Shown: positions 5,967-12,244, counted from the first letter of the stretch. The stretch: DNA of 16,142 bases from Actinomycetota bacterium (GCA_005788075.1 SXZC01000107.1:1-16142); one strand, 5' to 3'. Translations and numbers: made by a program. Notes: generated by a model not told the origin, from the sequence alone.

Positions 5967-6421
5967 TGGGGCGCCGCGACGATCCCGTGGTTGTGGTGGC
6001 CGCGGTCATCCGCCTCGGTCCGTGGGTGCTCATCACCCAGCGCCCTGAGGGCTCGGGGCACGCGGGCCGCTGGGAGTTCCCGGGCGGCAAGCGCGAGCCC
6101 GGAGAGCGCGACCTCGAGGCGCTCCGGCGCGAGCTGCGCGAGGAGCTCGGCATCGAGGTGGGGGAGGCCCGGATGATCTGGCGCGAGGACGCCGGACCGC
6201 TCCGCCTGCGCTTCTACGAGTGCGAGTACCTGCCCCTCCAGCGCCCGCGCCCGCTCGTGAGCCCGCAGTTCCGTTGGGTGCGGAGGGAGGACCTCCCGTC
6301 CTATGAGTTCCCGCCCGCTGACGATCGTCTGGTGAGGGCACTGGCAACCGACCGCATCGGCAGGCGAAGGCGACGGGCCCGCCGGAGACGCCGCTCCCGC
6401 CGGGTACCATCCCGCTCGTAA
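5966..6421 (+). CDS. MutT-type Nudix hydrolase with Arg-rich tail
   Basis: 151 residues. A full Nudix box lies at 41-63: G41-x5-E47-x7-R55-E56-L57-x-E59-E60-x-G62-I63. It is preceded by WEFPGG (36-41) and followed by FRWVRREDLPSYEFPPAD (102-119), a pattern typical of MutT-like 8-oxo-dGTPases and CTP pyrophosphohydrolases. Such an enzyme would clear oxidised nucleoside triphosphates, while the upstream MutY repairs the mispairs they cause, so the TGATG coupling (5964-5968) supports a shared 8-oxoguanine job. The odd part is residues 133-151, which contain 13 arginines and no fold signature. The same DNA holds the promoter of the next gene, so the tail may be a run-on past a lost stop codon. 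A nucleic-acid-binding tail is the alternative. The substrate is inferred, not shown. Confidence 0.85.
   Translation: MGRRDDPVVVVAAVIRLGPWVLITQRPEGSGHAGRWEFPGGKREPGERDLEALRRELREELGIEVGEARMIWREDAGPLRLRFYECEYLPLQRPRPLVSPQFRWVRREDLPSYEFPPADDRLVRALATDRIGRRRRRARRRRRSRRVPSRS
6405..6410 (+). promoter_or_regulatory. Putative -10 box TACCAT before the 57-residue gene
   Basis: TACCAT fits TANNNT and is identical to the -10 proposed for the carboxypeptidase gene. It lies inside the 3' end of the Nudix gene, 26 bases before the ATG at 6437, giving a short leader that contains the GGTGGAGG ribosome-binding site. Confidence 0.4.
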
Positions 6422-6423
6422 TC

Positions 6424-6431
6424 GGTGGAGG
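6424..6431 (+). promoter_or_regulatory. Shine-Dalgarno site GGTGGAGG deciding the start at 6437
   Basis: GGTGGAGG ends five bases before ATG 6437, an ideal distance. An in-frame GTG at 6425 lies inside this site and is therefore an unlikely start. Confidence 0.65.
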
Positions 6432-6436
6432 TTCAC

Positions 6437-6610
6437 ATGGCCAAGGCCAAGAAGGATCGCCGGAGCAGCTTCCGGACAATGCAGGGCGGAGATGACGTGC
6501 TCTCGCGCCTCGACGCCCTCGCGGCGATCGAGGAGGCCGAGGAGAAGGCCCGGGCCGATGCCCTCCCGCATGGTGACGACGAGCAGGCCGAGGAGCCCCG
6601 CGAGGGCTAG
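6437..6610 (+). CDS. 57-residue highly charged hypothetical protein
   Basis: I do not recognise this protein. It has a basic first third (MAKAKKDRRSSFR), a short turn (TMQGGDD), an amphipathic and probably helical middle (VLSRLDALAAIEEAEEKARADAL) and a very acidic end (HGDDEQAEEPREG). No Cys, Trp or membrane segment is present. It is likely a real gene: it has one of the best Shine-Dalgarno sites in the window, a plausible -10 (TACCAT, 6405-6410), and its charge pattern is not what a random GC-rich frame gives. The split into a basic head and an acidic tail resembles small nucleic-acid- or ribosome-associated proteins, but that is only an impression. It lies 15 bases after the mutY-mutT pair and could be co-transcribed with it. 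Confidence 0.65.
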   Translation: MAKAKKDRRSSFRTMQGGDDVLSRLDALAAIEEAEEKARADALPHGDDEQAEEPREG

Positions 6611-6668
6611 TCGTCCCCGCCTGGCCGGCGCCGTGGCGGATCCCCGCCTCGTTCGCGCATGTCGGGTC

Positions 6669-6674
6669 TAACCT
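6669..6674 (+). promoter_or_regulatory. Putative -10 box TAACCT of the membrane-protein gene (leaderless)
   Basis: TAACCT fits TANNNT and ends seven bases before GTG 6682, with CAACCCC between and no ribosome-binding site. This supports a leaderless start at the GTG. Confidence 0.5.
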
Positions 6675-6681
6675 CAACCCC

Positions 6682-7479
6682 GTGAGCACGCTCGACGCAG
6701 CAGGGCGCCCCGTCGCGCCCCTGTCCGCGCCCCGTCGCCTCTGGGCGCTCGCCCTCACCGTGGCGGAGCGCCCGCGTTACTTCATCCCGTTCCTCGTGGT
6801 GCTCACGTCGCTCGGCCTGTGGCTGGATTCGCTCGGTGGAATGGGGTGGCAGATCACCCTGTCGGTCGTCGCATGGGCGGTGCTCATCATCGCCTGCGTT
6901 CCGCTCGGCGCGCTCGACCGGTCCCGCGTGTTCGTGGTCGTGGTGGTGGCCACCACAGCCGAGCTGATCTTCTCGAGCCTGTTCGGCGTCTACGACTACC
7001 GGCTGGGCAACCTTCCGTTGTTCGTGCCGGCCGGCCACGGACTCGTCTACCTGGCCGGATACCGGTTCTCCCAGACGCGCATCGCACGCGTGCACCCGCG
7101 CATCATCATCGGCGTGGCCATCGCCGGCGCGCTGGGCTGGGGCATCCTCGGGCTCACCGACTGGCTCGGCCGCGTCGACGTGGCGGGCGCCATCGCCGTG
7201 GCGTTCCTCGTGGTGTTCCTCATCATCGGCCGCGCGCCCGTGCTCTACGCCGGGGTGTTCTTCTTCGTGGCCTTCCTCGAGATCTGGGGCACGTGGGTGG
7301 GCACCTGGGTGTGGCACGAGTACGTGCCGGGCCTTGGCATCACCAACGGCAACCCGCCCAGCGGCGCGGCTGCGGGCTACGTGCTCTTCGACATCTGCGC
7401 GCTCGCCTTCGCGCCGGCCGTGCTGGCGGCCTGGCGCTGGGGTGCGCGCCGCCTGCGACCCGGGTCCACGCCGACCTGA
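6682..7479 (+). CDS. Multi-pass membrane protein of unknown function
   Basis: 265 residues with about seven hydrophobic segments, near residues 33-50, 55-75, 80-95, 110-125, 134-152, 165-185 and 187-205, plus one at ~230-250. I cannot name it firmly. Two parts look related: AELIFSSLFGVYDYRLGNLPLFVP (from ~98) and FLEIWGTWVGTWVW (from ~198) followed by NPPSGAAAGY. Both show a membrane Glu, then G-x-(Y/W)-x-(Y/W), then a Pro-rich loop and a Gly/Tyr-rich helix. That layout vaguely recalls carotenoid-biosynthesis-type membrane proteins (DUF422-like), but no pigment gene is nearby and I would not rely on it. The GTG start is supported by TAACCT seven bases upstream. Its TGA overlaps the ATG of the duplicated-motif protein (TGATG 7477-7481), so the two are probably made together. 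Confidence 0.75.
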   Translation: MSTLDAAGRPVAPLSAPRRLWALALTVAERPRYFIPFLVVLTSLGLWLDSLGGMGWQITLSVVAWAVLIIACVPLGALDRSRVFVVVVVATTAELIFSSLFGVYDYRLGNLPLFVPAGHGLVYLAGYRFSQTRIARVHPRIIIGVAIAGALGWGILGLTDWLGRVDVAGAIAVAFLVVFLIIGRAPVLYAGVFFFVAFLEIWGTWVGTWVWHEYVPGLGITNGNPPSGAAAGYVLFDICALAFAPAVLAAWRWGARRLRPGSTPT

Positions 7480-8054
7480 TGGGCACCGACGGGCCCACCG
7501 GGTTCCGCCCGGCGGCGCACCCGCTGTTCTCGGGCGACGTGGACATCCCCCCGGCGCCCCCCGCCGACTCGGCAGTGCTCGCGGCACTGCTCGGCCGTGC
7601 ATCTCGCGTGGCCGATGAGGGATCGCCGGCGCAGGCCGTGGTGGACCTCGCCGTGCATGCGTGGATGGAGGGGCACCTCTCCGGCGAGGATTCCTGCGAG
7701 GGCTGCGACGGGCGCTGCGGGTTCGACCGGGGGCCGTCGCGCCCAGGGGACATCGCGGAAGCCTGCGGGTCCGCGGACGCCGGCCCGGTGCCCGGCCTCG
7801 CCCCGCCCGGCCCGGTGCCGCCGTTTCCCGATCCCGCCGACCCGGTGCTCGTGGCCATCGTGATCGGCGCGCTCGGCCTGCTGCGCGAGGGGCGGCCCGT
7901 CGATCGCGTGCTGCCGATGGTGGCCGCCCGCGCATGGGCGGAGGGGCACATCGAGGGCGAGGATCGCTGCCCGGGCTGCGACTGGCGCGGGGGCCCCGGT
8001 GCCGGGGCCGACCGCGAGCAGCACGCGCGCGACGGGGCTAACGGTGAGCAGTAG
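7479..8054 (+). CDS. Hypothetical protein with two copies of an AWxEGHxxGEDxCxGCD unit
   Basis: 191 residues, soluble, no signal peptide. I do not recognise the family. It contains two related units of about 52 residues, at 30-81 and 121-172, joined by a Pro/Gly-rich linker (82-120). Each unit has a hydrophobic helix (AVLAALLGRASRVADEG; VLVAIVIGALGLLREG), a G-x-P-x-x-x-V stretch, then A-W-x-EGH-x2-GED-x-C-x-GCD at 61-77 and 152-168. The repeated His, Glu, Asp and CxxC residues suggest metal or cluster binding, either one site per unit or a shared one. Adjacent Cys80 occurs only in unit one. Reading-frame confidence is high because the repeat is conserved at protein level. The ATG at 7479 overlaps the membrane-protein stop, with no Shine-Dalgarno site, so translation probably depends on the upstream gene. 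Function unknown; a redox or metal partner of the membrane protein is one inference. Confidence 0.8.
   Translation: MGTDGPTGFRPAAHPLFSGDVDIPPAPPADSAVLAALLGRASRVADEGSPAQAVVDLAVHAWMEGHLSGEDSCEGCDGRCGFDRGPSRPGDIAEACGSADAGPVPGLAPPGPVPPFPDPADPVLVAIVIGALGLLREGRPVDRVLPMVAARAWAEGHIEGEDRCPGCDWRGGPGAGADREQHARDGANGEQ
7566..7994 (+). repeat. Intragenic protein-level duplication (two ~156-base units)
   Basis: Units at 7566-7721 and 7839-7994 encode the two related ~52-residue segments. The invariant motif lies at 7659-7709 and 7932-7982. Similarity is clear in protein and weaker in DNA, so the duplication is old. Confidence 0.75.
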
Positions 8055-8057
8055 GGT
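8052..8057 (+). promoter_or_regulatory. Putative -10 box TAGGGT of the dehydrogenase gene (leaderless)
   Basis: TAGGGT fits TANNNT and ends seven bases before ATG 8065. Its first three bases are the TAG stop codon of the preceding gene, so stop and promoter are nested. Confidence 0.45.
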
Positions 8058-8064
8058 GGCGGCC

Positions 8065-8922
8065 ATGCACGTGGGAGTCGTCGGGGCCGGCCTGATGGGC
8101 GCCGGGATGATCCGGAACATCGCCGAGGGCGGCCACGAGGTGGTCGTCTACGCCCGCACGCCTGCGAAGGCCGAGGGCCTGCCCGCCCGCCTGGCGCCCG
8201 GCGTGGTGGCGGCCGTGGACGGCGCCGACATCGCCCTGTTGTCGGTGACCGACTCCGAGCACGTGATCGAGGTGGTCGAGCTCATCGTGACCGCCGACGC
8301 TCCGCCGCCCATCATCATCGACACCTCGACGATCGCCCCTGAGGTCGCGCGCGAGGCCGCCGTGCTGGCCGCGAGCGTGGGCACGGAGTACCTCGACTGC
8401 CCCGTGAGCGGCGGGCCGCCCGGTGCCGCCGCCGGCACCCTCGCCGTCATGTGCGGTGGCACGGATGCCGGGGTGGCCGCGGCCGCGCCGGTGCTCGACC
8501 TCATCGGCGACCCCGCCAAGCGGGTGCACTGCGGTCCCGTGGGCTCGGGGCTCGTGGCCAAGCTCGTGAACAACCTGCTCGTGGCCGTGATCAGCGCCGG
8601 CACCGCCGAGGCCTTCGGCATGGGCCAGCGCGCCGGGGTCGACCCCGAGGTGCTCGCCAGGGTGGTCATGGCGTCGTCGGGTGACTCCTGGCAACTGCGA
8701 AACCTGTTCCCGAGGGTGCTCGCCGGCAACCACGCCCCGGGCTTCCGCGCGCGCGACCTGCGCAAGGACCTCGGCCACGCCCGCGACCTCGCGGGACATC
8801 CCCTTGCCATCGGCGACCCGGCGGCCCGGCTGTTCGAGGACGTCGACGGCGAGCTCGACTACGGCGCGGTGGCGCGCCTGCTCATGGACCTTCCCGACCC
8901 CGCACCGCCTGAGGAGGCGTGA
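8065..8922 (+). CDS. NAD(P)-dependent beta-hydroxyacid dehydrogenase (3-hydroxyisobutyrate dehydrogenase family)
   Basis: 285 residues, the usual family length. The Rossmann start VGVVGAGLMGAGM holds G-x-G-x-x-G at 7-12. The family signature DCPVSGGPPGA lies at 111-121, and GSGLVAKLVNNLL contains the catalytic Lys166 and Asn170. DLRKDLGHA (231-239) is the conserved KD segment near the cofactor. Members oxidise 3-hydroxyisobutyrate, tartronate semialdehyde or related acids, or reduce the semialdehydes; some are imine reductases. The substrate cannot be read from the sequence. ATG 8065 is chosen because the Rossmann fold begins at residue 2 and TAGGGT lies seven bases upstream. The gene ends in a GAGGAG ribosome site followed by TGATG, coupling it to the transferase gene, so the two probably share a pathway such as valine breakdown or detoxification of an adduct. 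Confidence 0.86.
   Translation: MHVGVVGAGLMGAGMIRNIAEGGHEVVVYARTPAKAEGLPARLAPGVVAAVDGADIALLSVTDSEHVIEVVELIVTADAPPPIIIDTSTIAPEVAREAAVLAASVGTEYLDCPVSGGPPGAAAGTLAVMCGGTDAGVAAAAPVLDLIGDPAKRVHCGPVGSGLVAKLVNNLLVAVISAGTAEAFGMGQRAGVDPEVLARVVMASSGDSWQLRNLFPRVLAGNHAPGFRARDLRKDLGHARDLAGHPLAIGDPAARLFEDVDGELDYGAVARLLMDLPDPAPPEEA
8911..8916 (+). promoter_or_regulatory. Shine-Dalgarno site GAGGAG favouring the start at 8922
   Basis: GAGGAG lies at the very end of the dehydrogenase gene, five bases before ATG 8922. A GTG at 8919 in the same frame is only two bases away from it and is less likely to be used. Confidence 0.55.
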
Positions 8923-9593
8923 TGATCACCCTGTTCCAGATCACCGGTTCATCGTCGTTCGCCGCGCGCGCCGCGCTCGAGTGCGCCGGCGCCGACTACG
9001 AGGTGGTGGACGTCCACCCGCGCCGCCGCGACGAGGCCCCGGGATTCGCCGAGGCGAATCCGCTGCAGCGCGTCCCTGCCCTGCGCGAGGGCGACGTGCG
9101 CCTCGCCGAGACCGGGGCGATCCTCCTGTGGATCGGCGACCGCTTCCCCGAGGCGGGCCTGGCCCCGGCCATCGGCACTACGGCCCGTGCCGATCACTAC
9201 CGCTGGGTCACGTGGTGCGCCAACACCCTCCACGTGGGGTGGTGGCCGATCATGGCGGGCTTCTACTTCACCAACAACGAGTCTGCGCAGGAGTCGCTCG
9301 AGGTGCGCGGCCGCGAGAACATGGACCGCCACGGGCGCCACCTCGAGGCCTGGCTGTCGGACCACGAGTGGCTCGCCGGCGACAGCTTCGGCGTGTCCGA
9401 CATCTACGCCTACATGCTCGTCGGCTGGGCCAACTACTACGACGACATCACCCTCGGCGGCCCGGCCGTCGCCGGCCACTACGAGCGCGTCGGCGCCATT
9501 CCGGGCATCGTCCGCACGCGCGAGCTCGACGACCTCGACGACCGCTTCATGCGCTACCACCCCGAGCTCCGCGGCGGGAAGCCGCTCGACTAG
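8922..9593 (+). CDS. Glutathione S-transferase-fold protein
   Basis: 223 residues, typical GST length. The N-terminal thioredoxin-like domain (1-80) has MITLFQITGSSSFAARAALE with Ser residues at the thiol-activation position, ANPLQRVPAL with the conserved cis-Pro52, and LAETGAILLWI with Glu63-Thr64, which in the family grips the glutathione gamma-Glu. The all-helical domain (~88-215) contains LAGDSFGVSDIYAYMLVGW with the N-capping box Ser159/Asp160. Such enzymes add or remove glutathione or isomerise substrates. Most actinobacteria use mycothiol in place of glutathione, so either the lineage makes glutathione or this protein uses another thiol. It is coupled by TGATG to the dehydrogenase, with a good Shine-Dalgarno site, so a joint catabolic or detoxifying role is likely. 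The exact reaction is unknown. Confidence 0.84.
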   Translation: MITLFQITGSSSFAARAALECAGADYEVVDVHPRRRDEAPGFAEANPLQRVPALREGDVRLAETGAILLWIGDRFPEAGLAPAIGTTARADHYRWVTWCANTLHVGWWPIMAGFYFTNNESAQESLEVRGRENMDRHGRHLEAWLSDHEWLAGDSFGVSDIYAYMLVGWANYYDDITLGGPAVAGHYERVGAIPGIVRTRELDDLDDRFMRYHPELRGGKPLD

Positions 9594-9603
9594 TGACCCC
9601 GCC

Positions 9604-9733
9604 ACGGGCACCCCGGGGGTCGGCATGTTCCCGTAGGGAAGACCAATGCCGCCATGCCTTCCCGGGCGCAGCCCGGGACGCTTGCGCTGCCCTTGGCGAC
9701 CGAGGGAAGCATGTCGACCCCCGGGGTGCCCGT
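9604..9733. repeat. 130-bp inverted-repeat element between convergent genes
   Basis: The outer arms ACGGGCACCCCGGGGGTCG (9604-9622) and CGACCCCCGGGGTGCCCGT (9715-9733) are perfect complements over 19 bp. The pairing continues inward (9623-9632 with 9704-9714) with one wobble pair and one bulged base, giving about 29 pairs. The interior can fold further: CCCGGGC-gca-GCCCGGG (9661-9677), CCCTTGG-cga-CCGAGGG (9690-9706, competing with the inner end of the outer stem), and GGGAAG with CTTCCC (9636-9641, 9658-9663). It fills nearly the whole gap between the transferase and the ATPase (9594-9745). It could be a structured RNA, a bidirectional terminator without T tracts, or a small palindromic mobile repeat. 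No target-site duplication is obvious. Confidence 0.75.
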
Positions 9734-9745
9734 CGCGCGTCGGCC

Positions 9746-12184
9746 CTAGTCGCCCGGCTTCGTGCCCTCGGGGTCGGCGCGGAATGACTCGGGGAGGAGC
9801 CGGGCGAGCCAGCGGGGGAGCGGCCCGCGAAGGGGCTCTGGGCGGAACTGGCGGTCGAGCATCCAGAGCCCCGAGGCGGTGATGGCGGCGCCGGAGATGG
9901 CGACGACGACGCTCAGCGCGCTCATGGTGGTGAGCTCGAAGAACTCGCGCAGCGGCGCGACGAGGATGACCGCCACGTAGATCCCGGCCATGGCGAGGCA
10001 CATGAAGATGACCCAGGCGCTGCGCTTCACCCCGGATACCTCGAGCACGAGTACGAGCCAGAGGCCGATGGCCATGAGCGCGGTCACGGCCACGGTGCGC
10101 GCCGATGCCACGTCGTCGAAGAGGACGTTGAGCGAGAACAGGTAGGCCGACACCACGCCGAGGCCTGCGGCCACGCCCGCGGGCAGGGCGAAGCGGAATG
10201 TCGACCCGAGGTAGTCGCGGGCCTTCCAGGCGCCCGTGCTCGGGGCAAGGGCGAGGAAGAACGCCGGTATGCCCACCGTGAGGAATGACAGCAGCGTGAG
10301 GTGGCGCGGCAGGAATGGATACGTGGTGGGCACGAGCCCGATGGTGAGGATGAGGAACGCCGCGAGGAACGACTTCGCGACGAACAGCTTGCTCACGCGC
10401 TGCAGGTTGCGAAGCGCCTGGCGCCCCTCGAGGATCATCGGCGCGAGTGATGCGAAGCCGCCGCGCACCATCACGATGTCGGCCACCGCGCGCGCCATCT
10501 GGCTCGCCTCGCCGGGGGCGATGGCCACCCGCGACTTCTTGAGCGCGGGGACGTCGTTCACGCCGTCTCCGATCATCGCGACGTTGTAGCCCTCGGCCGC
10601 CAGCGCGCCGACGATGCGCTCCTTGTCGTCGGGCGTTGCGCGGCCCACGATGCCCGCGCCGGTGACCACGCGCGCGAGCGCCGTGGGGTCGGTGGGCAGC
10701 TCCGATGCCAGGATCGGCGAGCTGGAGTGGATGCCGCAGTCGGCGGCGATGGCCCCGACGGTGGCCGGTGCATCGCCCGACACCACGTGCACGGGGATGC
10801 CCTCGCGCCCGAGGACCTCCACCGCGCCGCGGACGTCGGGCTGCAGGGTCTCGGCCAGCGCCACCACACCCATGGCCCGCAGGCCCGCGGGGGGCGGATC
10901 ATCGGGCCCCGGCTCGCCGAGCGGCCCCGTCCCGTGCGCCAGCACCAGCACGCGACGGCCCTGGCTCGACTCGCGGTGCACGACGTCGGCGAGCGGGCCG
11001 GGGTTGAGCACGCCCGGCGCGCCCAGCGCGAGCACGCGATCACCCAGGCGCACGCCCGCCCAGCGCCTGCGGGAGCTGAAGGGCACCACCTCGTCGGGCT
11101 GCACGGGGTCGTGGGGCAACTCGCGCGCGATGGCGTCGAGCGTCTCGTCCCTGTCGGGCCAGCAGGCCGCGTACTCGGCCAGCGCCGCGTCGAGCGCGCC
11201 CTCGTCCACGCCGGCAGAGGGGTCGCGGTGCACGAGTCGGGCATCGCCGGTGGTGAGCGTGCCGGTCTTGTCCACCAGCACCATGTCCGCCGATGCAAGC
11301 GCCTCGATGGCCGAGAGCTGCTGTGCCAGCGCCCCTCGCCGCGACATGCGGATCGTGCTCACCGCGTACGTGATGCTGGCGAGCAGGATGAGCCCCTCGG
11401 GAATCATCGTGACCATGGCCGCCGTCGCCGTGGACACGGCCTCCTCGAGGTCGGGGCTGGTGCGCCAGAGCGCGAGGGCCAGCACCGCGCCCAGCGGGAT
11501 CATGATGGCCACCATGGCCAGCAGCAGGCGATTCATGCCGCGCTGCAGGGGGGAGAGCGGGTGGCGGAACGAGCGCGCGAGGTTCGAGACGTGCCCCGCG
11601 TAGGAGTCCTCGCCCACGGCCTCGGCCACGTATGAGCCCGACCCCTCGGCGCAGAAGGCGCCGGCACGCACCTGGTCTCCTGCCTCGTGGGTGACCGGCC
11701 GCGACTCGCCGGTGAGCACCGCCTCGTCGAGCGCGAGCGCGTCGGCGGTGCGCAGCGTGCCATCGGCCACCACCTGGTCGCCGGCGCCGATGAGCAGCAG
11801 GTCGCCGGGCACCACGTCGTCAACCGGGAGGCCCCGCTCGCGTCCGTCGCGCACCACGCGGGCGGTGGGCGCCACCAGGGCGGCAAGCCGCTCGACCGCG
11901 CGCTTGGCCCGCACCTCCTGCGCGATGCCGATGGTGATGTTGATCACCAGGATCGCCAGGAAGAAGACGTCGCGCCAGTCGCCGAACGCCAGGGTGATCA
12001 CCGCGAACGCCGCGAGGATCAGGTTGAACACCGTGAAGACGTTCGCGCGGACGATGCTCGCGTACGAGCGCCCGGGCGGGCGCGGCCGGTGCCTGGGCCT
12101 CCGTGCCGCGGCCTCCGCCTCGGTCAGGCCCGCCGGGCCCGTGGTGGCGGGCAGGACGGCCGTCTCGGCGGTCTCGGTGCTCAC
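9746..12184 (-). CDS. Cation-transporting P-type ATPase, CtpE-like (probable Ca2+ transporter)
   Basis: 812 residues. All P-type landmarks are present: actuator TGES (158-161), membrane motif MIPEGL (PEGL at 262-265), phosphorylated Asp305 in DKTGTLT, TPDDKERIV (517-525) and hinge GDGVND (539-544). Membrane pairs lie before the actuator (~50-88) and before the P domain (~219-275), with about six segments after residue 600. PEGL in the fourth helix, the lack of N-terminal metal-binding CxxC domains, and the overall layout fit the mycobacterial CtpE group, reported to import calcium; family members with other ions exist, so the ion is inferred. The polar N-terminal ~40 residues look disordered. 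The start is GTG 12184-12182, with a weak -10 (AACCCT on the minus strand, 12196-12191) six bases upstream. It is divergent from the carboxypeptidase gene, hinting at a cell-envelope role, and its 3' end faces the 130-bp inverted repeat. Confidence 0.88.
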   Translation of the reverse strand: MSTETAETAVLPATTGPAGLTEAEAAARRPRHRPRPPGRSYASIVRANVFTVFNLILAAFAVITLAFGDWRDVFFLAILVINITIGIAQEVRAKRAVERLAALVAPTARVVRDGRERGLPVDDVVPGDLLLIGAGDQVVADGTLRTADALALDEAVLTGESRPVTHEAGDQVRAGAFCAEGSGSYVAEAVGEDSYAGHVSNLARSFRHPLSPLQRGMNRLLLAMVAIMIPLGAVLALALWRTSPDLEEAVSTATAAMVTMIPEGLILLASITYAVSTIRMSRRGALAQQLSAIEALASADMVLVDKTGTLTTGDARLVHRDPSAGVDEGALDAALAEYAACWPDRDETLDAIARELPHDPVQPDEVVPFSSRRRWAGVRLGDRVLALGAPGVLNPGPLADVVHRESSQGRRVLVLAHGTGPLGEPGPDDPPPAGLRAMGVVALAETLQPDVRGAVEVLGREGIPVHVVSGDAPATVGAIAADCGIHSSSPILASELPTDPTALARVVTGAGIVGRATPDDKERIVGALAAEGYNVAMIGDGVNDVPALKKSRVAIAPGEASQMARAVADIVMVRGGFASLAPMILEGRQALRNLQRVSKLFVAKSFLAAFLILTIGLVPTTYPFLPRHLTLLSFLTVGIPAFFLALAPSTGAWKARDYLGSTFRFALPAGVAAGLGVVSAYLFSLNVLFDDVASARTVAVTALMAIGLWLVLVLEVSGVKRSAWVIFMCLAMAGIYVAVILVAPLREFFELTTMSALSVVVAISGAAITASGLWMLDRQFRPEPLRGPLPRWLARLLPESFRADPEGTKPGD

Positions 12185-12196
12185 CCCCTAAGGGTT

Positions 12197-12233
12197 GCAC
12201 CCCCGGCACCCCGGTGCCTCGCCCCGAGGGCAC
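12197..12233. promoter_or_regulatory. Overlapping dyads and direct repeats in the ATPase-carboxypeptidase divergent promoter gap
   Basis: GCACCCCCGG (12197-12206) and GCACCCCGG (12206-12214) form a near-direct repeat. GGCACC-CC-GGTGCC (12205-12218) is a perfect dyad. GTGCC (12214-12218) can instead pair with GGCAC (12229-12233). The site covers the expected -35 region of the carboxypeptidase promoter, so it may be an operator for both genes. Confidence 0.35.
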
Positions 12234-12238
12234 GCTGG

Positions 12239-12244
12239 TACCAT
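12239..12244 (+). promoter_or_regulatory. Putative -10 box TACCAT of the carboxypeptidase gene (leaderless)
   Basis: TACCAT fits TANNNT and ends six bases before GTG 12251. No ribosome-binding site of normal spacing is present, consistent with a leaderless mRNA. Confidence 0.52.

Noticed and set aside
6635..6648. GGCGG-ATCC-CCGCC hairpin after the 57-residue gene as a terminator
   Set aside because: Only five base pairs and no T tract; common by chance at this base composition.
6607..7935. Minus-strand open frame of 442 codons opposite the membrane protein
   Set aside because: Composition is Arg/His/Glu/Gly-rich with no recognisable domain; the plus strand has promoter, membrane segments and a coupled partner.
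9604..9733. Insertion sequence or CRISPR unit at the inverted repeat
   Set aside because: There is no transposase frame, no direct-repeat array and no visible target duplication; only the inverted-repeat structure is supported.
10614..11635. Plus-strand frames of about 300 codons inside the P-type ATPase
   Set aside because: Both are antisense to the phosphorylation and nucleotide-binding domains and have Ser/Arg/Pro- or His/Arg-rich sequence without motifs.
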